Assembly (NCBI RefSeq): GCF_042477335.2
Contig: NC_091253.1
Location: 92,952,501-93,016,500 of the forward strand
Length of the DNA: 64,000 nt
Reading direction: 5' to 3'
Source of the DNA: Ovis canadensis
Taxonomy: Eukaryota > Chordata > Mammalia > Artiodactyla > Bovidae
The notes under the pieces are model-generated. The model made no database searches, was not told where the DNA came from, and saw only the letters and a program-made list of their open reading frames with translations. This document shows positions 44,700 through 55,000 of this stretch, piece by piece. Made by a program: the position numbers and the translations under genes. Every line of letters starts with the position of its first letter. The stretch's first letter is position 1.

Positions 44700-45260
44700 C
44701 TTCAGTGCATCTTAAAATCTTCATGCATAAAATAAGAAAAATACTACCGATCTCACAGTGTTTTTTTAAATTCAAAATTGTTTTAATCTTTTTAAATGGA
44801 GTATGGTTGCTTTACAACGCTGTATCTGTTTCTACTATACAACGTGAATCAGCTGTATGTATCCATATACCTGCTCCCTCTTCAGCCTGCCTCCGTCCAC
44901 CATCCCACCCCTCTCAAAACTACAGTGAGGTATCACCTCACATTGTCAGAATGGCCATCATCAAAAGGTCTATAAACAGTAAATGCTGGAGAGGCTCTGG
45001 AGAAAACCGTCAACGCGGTTGCTGGGAACGTAGATTGGTGCAGCCACTATGAACAGTATGGAGGGTTCTTAAAAAATGAAACGCAGAAACTGCCATATGA
45101 CCCAGCAATCCTACTCCTGGGCATATAACCCTGAAAAACCACAGTGTTTTTAAGATGACAGAATGAGACACATAAAAGTGCCTTGTAATCTCTGAAGAGT
45201 CTTCAAACCTCTACAGAGTCATTAAGGTGCTATGCACATATGAGGTGGCATGAAGCCTTG
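44700..45260 (+). mobile_element. MIR SINE split by an L1 insertion
   Basis: The left part (44700-44765) and right part (45141-45260, 'agaatgagacacataaaagt', 'gccttgtaatct') read as one sense MIR once the L1 at 44766-45139 is removed. Confidence 0.65.
44766..45139 (-). mobile_element. L1 insertion with internal inversion
   Basis: 44766 to about 44920 is antisense L1 3' end ('ggagtatggttgctttacaa'); about 44921-45139 is sense L1 ('actacagtgaggtatcacct', 'gacccagcaatcctactcct'). Perfect repeats CACAGTGTTTTT flank the whole at 44754-44765 and 45140-45151. Confidence 0.88.
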
Positions 45261-45700
45261 TTTGCCCATCGATGGCTTCAACAGTGTCTGAAGGAGAATC
45301 ACAGGTGGAAGTTGGACCGGCTTGTGGATGGGTCTCTCAGTTTCCACCCTCAGTGGATACCCCCTCCAGCACCCTAGACAGACACTCACCTACTTTGCTG
45401 ACTTGTTGGATTGGCCTTGATCACTGTCCCTTGGAATGTCTGAAGCCAGTTAAAGCGCATTAGCAGTTGGGGAAATGCCAATGCCATCCTCTTCTGGCAG
45501 CAGCAGGAGGGAACTTGTAATTTGATTTTCTTTATTGTGTCTTTGAGAGTCTCTGTACAGACTGGGCAATGAGAAATGCTATTTTAGGTGTTAAAGATGA
45601 GGACATTTGACTCATAAAAATATCAGATTGATAGTGACCTTGTCCATTTCCTTGCTTCTAGGTGGAACAGTGTTCTACCTGACAGATAAATGAGACCCTA
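45261..45700. other. No gene or recognised repeat
   Basis: No coding or RNA gene is supported. Confidence 0.4.
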
Positions 45701-45736
45701 GGGTGTCAAAGGTGCTTCAGGTTATAACTGTGAGTA

Positions 45737-46324
45737 AATCACTGCAGACGGTGACTGCAGTCATGAAATTAAAAGACGCTTGCTTCTTGGAAGAAAAGCT
45801 ATGACCAAGCTAGACAACATATTAAAAAGCAGAGACATTACTTTACCAACAAAGGTCAGTCTAGTCAAAGCTAGGGTTTTTCCATTAATCATGTATGGAT
45901 GTGAGAATTGGATTATGAAGAAATCTGAGAGCTGAAGAACTGGTGCTTCTGAACTGTTGTGCTGGAGAAGATTCTTGAGGGTCCCTTGGACTGCAAGGAG
46001 ATCCAACCAGTCCATCCTAAATGAAATCAGTCCTGAATATTCATTGGAAGGACTGATGCTGAAGCTGAAACTCCAATACTTTGGCCACATGATGTGAAGA
46101 ACTGACTCATTTGAAAAGACTCTGATGCTGGGAAAGATTGAAGTTGGGAAGAGAAGGGGATGACAGAGGATGAGATGGTTGGATGGCATCACCAATGCGA
46201 TGGACATGAGTTTGAGTAAGCTCCGGGGGAGGGTGATGGACAGGGAAGCCTGGCGTGCTGCAATCCATGGGGTCGCAAGGAGTTAGACATGACTGAGCCA
46301 TTGAACTGAACTGAACTGAACTGA
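45737..46324 (+). mobile_element. BovB LINE, 5'-truncated, with a 36-bp target duplication
   Basis: Sense BovB C-terminal region and 3' tail (GAACTGAACTGAACTGAACT). Flanking 36-bp direct repeats lie at 45701-45736 and 46325-46360, matching at 34 of 36 positions. Reading frames are broken by a few changes. Confidence 0.95.
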
Positions 46325-46474
46325 GGGTGTCACAGGTGCTTCGGGTTATAACTGTGAGTATCGGAAAGAAGACAGAAGTGGACACGTGGGATTTACCTCC
46401 TTTGTGACTGAGAAGGAAGATGCAGATTGTGCAGCTCCATGAGAGAGTAGCTGAAAACAAAAGATGAACCCACG

Positions 46475-46685
46475 GTGAGGATGGGTTGCCTGGGTTTGGA
46501 TGCTGGCTCCCCCTGGGTTATCCCAGCTAGGTAACTTGGTCAGGTAACAGTCTTCATCAGGCTCAGTTTCATCATCAGAAGGGAAAAATCAAGTAAATGA
46601 ATTAAGATTATCTATTTCTTAGGTTTTTATAGAGAATAATGGAAAAGTGCAGCCTCCTGGTACATGATGCTTAAAGCTTTTAGCA
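46475..46685 (+). mobile_element. MIR SINE
   Basis: 'gctaggtaacttggtcaggt', 'aggctcagtttcatcatcag' mark a sense MIR. Confidence 0.72.
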
Positions 46686-46904
46686 AGGTTTGTTTTCTTT
46701 ATTCAAATGAAAACCAAGTGCCTCAAAAGACTAGTCCTAGGAGGGAAGTCTGGAAGCAGGGAGGGGCTGTCTAACAGGAGACTCTCCTAGTCTGTTATCC
46801 TAAATTGTCATCTTCCCCTTGGCAGTCAATACTACTCTAGAGGGGAGTCCAGTCTGAATGTCCTGGCCAAAGGATGGACCAAACTTCCTGCCACAAAGGA
46901 ATCA

Positions 46905-47783
46905 CATTCCTTTAGGGCTGAATAATATTCCATTTTTTGTATCCACAAATGAATTCTATATTTTCTATATTCGTTCATCTATCATTAGACCCTTGATTGT
47001 TTGTACCATTTGGTTATTATGAAAAATACTGTCATGAACATGGGTGTATAAATATCTGTAAAAGTATCTGTTTTCAATTCTTTTGAGAAGAAGTGGAATT
47101 GCTGGATCTTTTAGTAATTCTATCTTTAATTTTTTGAGAAATCTCCATGCCCTTTTCCACAGTGGCTGCGTCATTTTACATTCCCAACAGCAATGAATGT
47201 ACAAGGGTTCTGAGTTCTCCACACTCTTGCCAACACTTCCTATATTATATATATTTTTGTTAATAGCCATCCCACTGGGTGTGAAGGAGTATCTCACTGT
47301 GGTTTTGATTTGTATTTCCCTAATGATTAGTGATGTTGGAAGTCTTTTCATGTGCTTATTGGCCATTTGGTGGTGGTTTAGTTGCTCAGTCGTGTCTGAC
47401 TCTCTGCGACCCCGTGGACTATAGTCCTCTAGGCTTCTCTGTCCATGGGATTTTCCAGGCAAGAATACTGGCATGGGTTGCCATTTCCTTCTCCATTTAC
47501 ATACTGTTTTTGGAGGAATGTCTATTCAAGTCTTTTGCTGATTTTTTGATTGGGTTATTTTGAGCTGTAGGAGTTCTTCACATATTCTGAGTATTAATCC
47601 CTCATTAGATATATGATTTGCAAATATTTTCTCCCATTTCATGAGTTGTCTTTTTGCTTTGCTTATGGTGTCCTTTGATGCACAAATGTTTTAAATTTTG
47701 ATGAAATCCGATTTATCTACTTTTTCTTTTGTTGCTTGTGCTTTTGATGTCATATCCAAGAAATTGTTGCCAAACCAGTTTCA
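46905..47783 (-). mobile_element. Older L1, antisense, part 1
   Basis: 'ggctgaataatattccattt', 'cagtggctgcgtcattttac', 'gcaaatattttctcccattt' are in antisense L1 order. A truncated Bov-tA sits at 47370-47495. Confidence 0.82.
47370..47495 (-). mobile_element. Truncated Bov-tA SINE in L1
   Basis: 'tagttgctcagtcgtgtctg' to 'gttgccatttccttctcca': only the BovA side, without the tRNA-like head. Confidence 0.8.
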
Positions 47784-48357
47784 TTTGCCTGACATGCCGC
47801 AAGTCAAATCTAGATGGAGAGGTTTGTAGCAGAGAAAGGATTTGTTCACAAGGCAGCCAAGCGAGGAGTGAGGAAAACAAGTCTCAAGTCCAACTCCCCA
47901 AAGGCGAGAGGGCCTTGGAATATTTATGGGCTAAGGAGGTAAAGTGGTCTCAGGAGTGGGGAAAGATGACTGGAGGCAAGAAAAAGGTGAAATAACTGGT
48001 GTTCTGTGCAGGTGTATCTGAGTTACATTCTTCTTCATAGTATGCATGTTCAGAAAATGGCAGCATTAGCATGATCTAAGGGTGGAGTTTGGGGCCCTCT
48101 AATGTCAAAAGGTCATCCATTGGACACTTGCATAGTCTCAGTTGGATGTTGGTCATCTTGATCGGTTTGATCTGAGCAAAACTAGCTCTATGTTCCTGAA
48201 AAATGATTCAGCCATTACTATGGAAGCCCATACATCAGAAGCGTTATCTCTAGGGGGGCAGTTAATTGAGTCGTGTGACGTATTGTCTAGGCTCCATGAA
48301 GCTTGAAGGGTATGTAATTCACAAGAACAATTAAGGTAAGCTTGATTGGTGAAGGCA
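47784..48357. mobile_element. Unassigned insertion inside L1, possibly LTR-like
   Basis: This non-L1 block (with the BovB after it) interrupts L1 sequence that resumes near 48890. Blocks such as 'agagaaaggatttgttcaca' and 'ccttggaatatttatgggct' recall antisense ERV LTRs, but no ends are certain. Confidence 0.35.
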
Positions 48358-48832
48358 GGTTTTTGTGGTTATTCAGTGGTGCCCAACTCTTTGCAACCCC
48401 AGGGACTGCAGCATGCCACGCTTCCTTGTCCTTCACCATCTCCTGGAGTTTGCTCAAACTCATGTCCATTGAGTCAATGATGCCATCTAACCATCTCATT
48501 CTCTGTCGTCCCCTTCTCCTCCTGCCTTCAGTCTTTCCCAGAATCAGGGTCTTTTCCAGTGAGTCGGCTCTTCACATGAGGTGGCCAAAGTATTAGAGCT
48601 TCAGCTTCAGTATCAGTCCTTCCAAAGAATATTCAGTCCTTTCAATGAGTATTCTTGATTTCCTTTAGTACTGACTGGTTTGATCTCGTTGCCATTCAAG
48701 GGACTCTCAAGAATTTTCTCTAACATCACAGTTCGAAAGCATCAATTCTTCAGTGCTCAGCCTTCTTAATGGTCCAACTCTCACAGCCATATATGACTAC
48801 TGGAAAAATCATAGCTATGACCATATAGACCT
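48358..48832 (-). mobile_element. BovB 3' end, antisense
   Basis: 'ggttattcagtggtgcccaa' (3' tail side) through 'tggtccaactctcacagcca'. A local repeat of 'aatattcagtcctttcaatg' near 48625-48650 shows a small internal duplication. Confidence 0.9.
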
Positions 48833-48887
48833 TTTAGGATATTATTTGTTAAGAAAGTTATGGTTTAAAAGATCTAATTGATTACTG

Positions 48888-49050
48888 CCTTCAGTTTCAA
48901 AATCCTTGCTGAATCCAATGTTATGAAACTTTTCTTCTCTATGTTTTCTTCTAAAAGTTTTATAGTTTTAACTCATGTTTGGGTCTTTGATCAATTTTGA
49001 GTTAACTTTTGTAGGTGGTGTAAGGTAAAGGTACAAGTTCCTTTTTTTTT
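48888..49050 (-). mobile_element. Older L1, antisense, part 2
   Basis: 'gctgaatccaatgttatgaa', 'ttcttctaaaagttttatag' continue the L1 that stops near 47783. Confidence 0.7.
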
Positions 49051-49339
49051 TTTGCAAATGGGAAATAGGTTTCTTGCATCGTCTATAGTTCACTGGTTGC
49101 AAGCAACAGAAACTGAGAGGCTAACTATTGGAATCATTCTAGATAGTTCGTAGAAATTAAAAGAAGTTCTGAATGGTAAAATCTCTGTAAGTAAAGAATA
49201 TGGCAGTGACTTAGGAATCTTAGTCACGGACTGTTTCTAATGATGCTGTGATAGGAGAGATGCTGTGATTGGCTCCAAAAATCTTGCGTGTGTGTTTCAC
49301 TGGATATCATATTTGGCTAGGAGGCCTATAAGGGGAAGT
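49051..49339. other. No gene or recognised repeat
   Basis: Nothing is supported. Confidence 0.4.
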
Positions 49340-49388
49340 GTGTGTGTGTGTGTGTGTGTATGTGTGTGTGTGTTTGTGTGTGTGTGTT
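49340..49388. repeat. (TG)n microsatellite, interrupted
   Basis: TG units broken by TA and TT. Confidence 0.93.
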
Positions 49389-49665
49389 GAGGAAGAGGCA
49401 GCATTGTTACTGAATTTTCTCAACAGATAAGATCAGTTGAAATGCAGGGTTTGAATGAGTGGTAGAGAGGGATTCCCCGAAAAAAAACGAGAATGCAGGC
49501 GCAAAAGGAAGTGGGAAGGAATACTGGCTAAGTCAAACAATAGATACTCGCTACCTGTCTTCACTGAAAACTTCTCAGATATTGATTGATATTGCATTGC
49601 CAATCTTGAGTAGACAGCAACAGAGTGTGCCATGTTTTCCACGCCTATTTGTCCAAGATACTTTT

Positions 49666-49868
49666 CAGTTCAGTTCAGTTCAGTGGCTCAGTCATGTCCG
49701 ACTCTTTGCGACTCCATGAATCACAGCACGCCAGGCCTCGCTGTCCATCACCAACTCCCGGAGTTCACTCAAACTCATGTCCATCGAGTCAATGATGCCA
49801 TCCAACCATCTCATCCTCTGTCATCCCCTTCTCCTCCTGCCCCCCAATGCCTCCCAGCATCAGGGTTT
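49666..49868 (-). mobile_element. BovB 3' end, antisense
   Basis: It starts with TTCAGTTCAGTTCAGTGGCT (the tail) and ends in 'ctcccagcatcagggttttt'. Confidence 0.92.
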
Positions 49869-50865
49869 TTAAGTTTATCTTACAGAATTGATGTTCCATA
49901 GAACATGTTTTGGGAAATGCTTTCACATGCTAATAAAAAGAATTGGGTACTTGTACAATAGCAAGTTCAATCCTGGTTGACTCTTTCCTTCAGTTCGTAA
50001 ATTAGACACAGCTTACATAAAGAGCAAGGACACACACATCACATACATCAAAGCACTGAGCTGAAGTGGGTCTGGACTTCCCAAGTTTGTGCTGGGAAGC
50101 TAGGGGTCAGACTCAAGTAACCCTCTCTCATACACTCACGAGTAAAGATGACTTCGCATAAGCCAAGCAGAAATATCATCCACAGTATTTTCTAGTGTAC
50201 ATATTGTCTGTGTGATGGGAATACATTTCTCTGCGACACTTTGATGTGAGAAATAACACGTTCCTTAATTTTTAAAAAATAAAATTAAATCTTCATCTAG
50301 CCCTTTCTCAGCAGGACTGGTCTTTCTGGGAGACCACCACTGTTTTGGATTATTCATGACACCATGGGACTTATTCAAGGCCCAAATAGCTGGTCTCTAG
50401 GGATTGGTCATCTTCACCACTGCTGTGCTTTCTGGGTGCCTTCACTGGGTGCTGGTCCCCCTTGTATTGGGCACCGATGCTCTAGGTGGGCTCCTGTGAG
50501 GCGCCCCGCCCCCTGTAATGCTCTCTCCACTAACTTTATGCTTCACCTTGGGCTCTCAGTATGGCTTCCCAAATCTGTTAGCATCTGCCTCTAACAAGCA
50601 GAGCTAAACCCAAACTCCTCTTGCATGTGGGGTGGTACAATGGAAGGCTGGGGTAGTCCCATGGAAGCCGCATCCCCTCCCCAGGATATGGGATTCCAAC
50701 CTCATTTGACATTGAGACATTTCTCTTTCTTACTTCGAGGCATCAATACCTCCATCTCCTCCTTCTCTGGTTCTTAGTGATCCAGCAGTTGGAGTAAGGG
50801 GAGTGCAGCTCAGTAGTGGAATTTCAGTCTCCTGGGGGTTTTGGAGCTCCCAGGGTGCTATCTCG
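49869..50865. other. No gene or recognised repeat
   Basis: No frame with a recognisable domain. Confidence 0.4.
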
Positions 50866-51123
50866 GAGAAGGCAATGGTGCCCCCTCCAGTACTCTTGCC
50901 TGGAGAATCCCATGGATGGAGGAGCCTGGTGGGCTGCAGTCCATGGGGTCGCTAAGAGTCGGACACGATTGAGCGACTTCACTTTCACTTTTCACTTTCA
51001 TGCACTGGAGAAGGAAATGGCAACCCACTCCAGTGTTCTTGCCTGGAGAATCCCAGGAATGGTGGAGCTTGATGGGCTGCCATCTATGGGGTCACACAGA
51101 GTTGGACATGACTGAAGCGACTT

Positions 51124-51184
<61 letters not shown>

Positions 51185-51188
51185 GCAG
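50864..51188 (+). mobile_element. BovA2 SINE with a long CAG-repeat tail
   Basis: Two BovA units with a CACTTTCACTTTTCACTTTC linker, ending in ACTTAGCAGCAG and a long CAG run. Perfect 13-bp repeats CAGGGTGCTATCT flank it at 50851-50863 and 51189-51201. Confidence 0.95.
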
Positions 51189-51191
51189 CAG
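51124..51191 (+). repeat. (CAG)n tract, about 22 units
   Basis: A nearly pure run with one CGG interruption near the 3' end, at the tail of the BovA2 above. Confidence 0.97.
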
Positions 51192-51201
51192 GGTGCTATC
51201 T

Positions 51202-52014
51202 GCAGGGGTTCTGATTCAGTTCCAGAGAGGTGAGGACCAGAACACACTGTCAGAGAGTCTGATCCAGTACATTTTCTGACCATACCTGATGGGCTGTGTC
51301 CTCATCCTGGGGACAAAAACCAGACAAGTCTCCTGGGCAAGGGCAGGGGGTAGAATAGAGAGTTCCGTCTTTGGAGATGTCAGAGCTGGGCTCTCAGCTT
51401 CCAAAAATGGACAGTATGCTTCTAAAGGAGCAACATATCAAAACAACCCATATGGTTAAATTTCCATATCCTCATCCAATTTGCCATGACTCACCTCTGT
51501 AGATCTGTGTTTTGGAACTCCCCATAAACACAGAGAAGAGAGCCTCTGTGATTCTATCATGTCTCTATTTCTTTGTGTCTCTGTTGAAGCCTGGCAGGTA
51601 ACGGCAGGACTTTGGCCAAGTGCCTGGGTTGCTAACTCTTAGCATCTGACAGGCCGCCGGCTTGAAATGGGGGTGGGGGGTGGGGAGGGGTGTCTGTGTT
51701 CATGGGTGTGGCCTGTCTTCCCCAGGGCACAGTTGTGAATCTGTCATTGATTTGGGGATCTTTTGTGACTTTCAGAAGAGGTGTCTATTTTGTTGCCAGC
51801 ACCCTCTTCTCCAAATTCGATGCAGGCATCCGTATTTCTATTGTTTCATAAATTCTGGTGTTCAAGAAATGAATGGCTGTCCACAAGGATTGTAGCAACC
51901 CCCTCAGCTCAGGAAAGGGGGCAGTGATTGCTTTTTAACTCCAAAACATAAGGCCTGGTGGTCACTTCTATGCTTCAGGATATTTTCCTCTAGAAAGTGG
52001 GAGGGTTGGACCAA
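51202..52014. other. No gene or recognised repeat
   Basis: A G-rich patch at 51668-51692 (gggggtggggggtgggg-like). No gene is supported. Confidence 0.4.
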
Positions 52015-52110
52015 ATCTATTAATTCAAAGATGAACATTTACTGAGCTTGATGATGCACTCGGCCAGGTGCTGGAGGGATGTGACATTAAATAAAACCTG
52101 ATGCATGCCT
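52015..52110 (-). mobile_element. L2 LINE 3' end, antisense
   Basis: 'gaacatttactgagcttgat' then 'ggccaggtgctggagggatg'. Confidence 0.5.
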
Positions 52111-52179
52111 TTGTAATGACGCTTTCCAAGGTCTTCTGACACTGTGGCATTCTGTGAGTCTATGAGCGATGCCTACTCA

Positions 52180-52362
52180 CAGCAGCCCTCGAACACTGTG
52201 ATTTCACACGCATTATCACATCTGCACTTGAGATGAGTCACCCTTCCCACTGCATGGGGGTCAAGTGACTCGTCTAAGGATACATCTCTGTGAAGCAACA
52301 GGGCTGGATTTGAACCCTGAGTTTCTGTTTCCCAGTCCTGTGCTCTCGGCTCTTTAGCTTGC
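52180..52362 (-). mobile_element. MIR SINE, antisense
   Basis: 'tcaagtgactcgtctaagga' and 'gctggatttgaaccctgagt'. Confidence 0.75.
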
Positions 52363-52404
52363 TGTCTGTGACTACTCCTTCCTTCCAGATTTTTTTCCAC
52401 CCGG

Positions 52405-52628
52405 TGAAATAAGAGCTGTTATTTGCCAAGCGCTTCCTTTGGGTCCTGCTACATGCATTATCTTGTGGAAATCTCACAGCACTGTTACTAGGTAGTTATT
52501 ATTACTGTCATTTTACAGAGGAGGAAACCAGGGCTCAGAGAGGTTGAGAGCCTTACGCAGAGTCACACAGCTTGTCAGTGACGTTGGATCCCAGGTCTGT
52601 CTGGGGCTGCTCAACTGTATTGCCTTCT
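52405..52628 (-). mobile_element. MIR SINE, antisense
   Basis: 'cattttacagaggaggaaac', 'gggctcagagaggttgagag', 'cacacagcttgtcagtgacg': one of the best-preserved MIRs here, directly after another in the same orientation. Confidence 0.88.
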
Positions 52629-53384
52629 GGGATCATTGAGAGAGAAGACTGGGAAGACCCTGGACCCTGTTCTTTCCTAGAGAATTGAAGGTTGGGCCTT
52701 TGTGTCTTCCTTGGTTCCCTCTGGAGAAAACTGAGAAAGCCAGAGGACTTGAGGGAGTTGTGAAGAGGCCTTGGTCAGTGCCCCCTCCTGGGCTGAAGGT
52801 CCTGAGTTTGGGGGCTTCATGGGGAAATATGACAGACTTCCAAGACTCCAGAGACATTCCAGGTCTCAGGCCCAGAGGCCTCCGTAGGTGTCAGCTGAAA
52901 AGCAGGAGCACCCTGTCATTTTCCAGAAGGGATGATGTGGACTGGCTGGGGAAGATGCTTCTGGGGTCTTGCAGAAGCAAGATCCTCCCTCCCTCCTGCC
53001 CGGGCCTGCCATCCTGGGCTCCCTCCACCCACCCTCAGGACCCCAAAATGCCATTCCTCTTCCTGAAGCCTGCCTGTGGTGCTCCCTTCATCCAGGTCTT
53101 GAGGCTCTGGGGGCAAATTAACCTCTAGCTGGGCAGTGCCCTCACCTCAGGGCTTCTGCTTAGCCTCACGGCCTTGTGGGAAGGCTGAAAGTAGTAGAGT
53201 GTACTCCAGTAAACAGATGGGGAGTATGTGTGGGCTTAAAGGGGGAAGGAACTAGCTCAACTCACTCACCACCAGCAGAAATCAGGCCTGAAGCCTGGAC
53301 TTGGCTCCCAAGGGCAGGGTGCAGAGCTGGTCCCCAAAACCTGGGATAACCGTGGCTCACACCTTAGTTTATTTTTTAGGTGCT
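52629..53384. other. No gene or recognised repeat
   Basis: A 147-codon frame (52685-53128, +) is open without a recognisable domain. Confidence 0.4.
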
Positions 53385-53545
53385 TAACTCATCTACAACC
53401 ACCCAGGGAGGCCAGTAGTACTGTCTCCATGCTACAAATGAGGAGCCTCGAGCCTGGAGAGGTTAAATAACTTGCCCAAGACCACTTGGCTAGAGAACTA
53501 GGGGAGGATTCAAGCTCAGGACCCTCTGGGTTCCTCCATTGCACC
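53385..53545 (-). mobile_element. MIR SINE, antisense
   Basis: 'gagaggttaaataacttgcc' and 'aggattcaagctcaggaccc'. Confidence 0.8.
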
Positions 53546-53602
53546 TCCTTGTCCCCTCCCATCACTGCCACCCTGAGATTTTCCTGACTTCCGGTTCACA
53601 GT

Positions 53603-53812
53603 GTATGCATGCCAAGTTGTGTCGTCACGTTCAACTCTTTGCGACCCCATGGACTGTAGTCCTGCTAGGCTCCTCTGTCCATGGGATTCTCCAGGCAAGG
53701 ATACTGGAGTGTGTTGCCATGCCCTCCCCCAGGGGATCTTGCCAACCCAGGGATCCAACAGTCTCTTCTGTCTCCTACGTAGAAAGGCGGGTTCTTTACC
53801 TCTCGCGCCACC
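53603..53812 (-). mobile_element. Bov-tA SINE
   Basis: Antisense Bov-tA. Its target duplication GGTTCACAGT is at 53593-53602 on the left; the right copy is displaced to 54029-54038 by a later BovB insertion. Confidence 0.9.
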
Positions 53813-53820
53813 TGTGTTCA

Positions 53821-54022
53821 GGTTCAAGACCCTGATACTGGGAAAGACTGAAGGCAGGAGGAGAAGGGGACAACAGAGGACAAGATGGTTGGATGGCATT
53901 ATCCGCTCAATGGACATGAGTCTGAGCAAACTCTGGGAGATGGTGAAGGACAGGGAGACCTGGAGAGCTGCCATCCATGGGGTCGCAAAGAGTTGGAGAC
54001 GACTGAGTGACTGAATAACCAG
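53821..54022 (+). mobile_element. BovB 3' end
   Basis: 'gaccctgatactgggaaaga' to 'gactgagtgactgaataacc'. Flanks CACCTGTGTTCA (53809-53820) and CACCTGGGTTCA (54023-54034) form a 12-bp duplication with one mismatch. Confidence 0.92.
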
Positions 54023-54038
54023 CACCTGGGTTCACAGT

Positions 54039-55000
54039 AGGGAGCAGTAAACTGGATGTGAGTGAAGCCCGGATGGGTCCTTATGGAGGTTGGCTGGGAA
54101 CTGGAGGACTAACTACCAATTGATAGCGGACCCTCCAGGCCCTGGATTTTAATTATCAGCAAGCAGCCAAGTCAAGCTTAGATTCATTCCTTAGCAACAG
54201 GAAGTGTGTGGGATGTGCAGAGGCTTTGGAGGGACCACCAGCAGCTAAAGGGGAGTGAGCAGAACTGCCTAGAGACAGTCTACAAGCCGCAGGGCCCGAG
54301 GAGAGGAGGCTCTGTCAGCTGGTGAAGTCACCAGCGGGGGACAGATGCTAGTGGACAAAGGTCACGGCCTCCATGGAGCTGGGCATGAGGCATGCATCTG
54401 TGAGTCACGGCGGGAGAGACTCACGGGCTTACTCCCAAACCCAGGGACCCGCACCGAGCTGTCACCAGAGCCACCCTCCTCTAAAACACATGATTAATTA
54501 TGACAAAAGCTTCTTACAAATGGGAGGCTCCAAGCTGGGTTTGCAATTAGCATGAAGAGAAGGTGCTTCACGTTCAATTAATTTTTATCTGACCTGCCTG
54601 ATCTCCCGGCAACAGAGCTTGGCTCCCGCTGCTGTAAGGATTCGGTTCTCTGCCAGGGCCGGAGGGAGCTGCGGCGCCTTGTCCTCCCGGACTGGAGAGC
54701 AGTGTTTGTGAGAGGAGCAAATGGCGCAGATGGGGAATAGTGAATGTCACTGTCCTCTGTCCCACCCCCTGGAGAGCTGGGGAGGCTTAAATCGAGCCTG
54801 GTGGATTTTTTTTTAATTTGAAAAATAAATCAGGTGGCACAGGTTTTTTTTTCCCCCCTCAAGAAAGCATATATTTTTTTTTAGGGGAAAAATTTTCCAG
54901 CATCCAGAGATGATGTTGACCCTGTAGTGGCCGGGGGAGCGGGGCAGGGGCACAAGCCCTGGGTTTCTGATGTTTTCTGGGACTTCCTGACTTTGACAGA
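54039..55000. other. Repeat-poor stretch with AT-rich homeodomain-like sites
   Basis: No repeat recognised. It contains TTTTAATTATC (54147), TGATTAATTATGA (54491) and CAATTAATTTTTATCTG (54575-54591), so it is a candidate regulatory element. No gene is supported. Confidence 0.35.

Noticed and set aside
51662..51895. G-rich patch and 77-codon frame near 51.66 kb
   Set aside because: A possible G-quadruplex, but with no gene or promoter context nearby to make it meaningful.
52685..53128. 147-codon + frame between MIR copies
   Set aside because: No recognisable domain and no signs of a transcript. Not supported as a gene.
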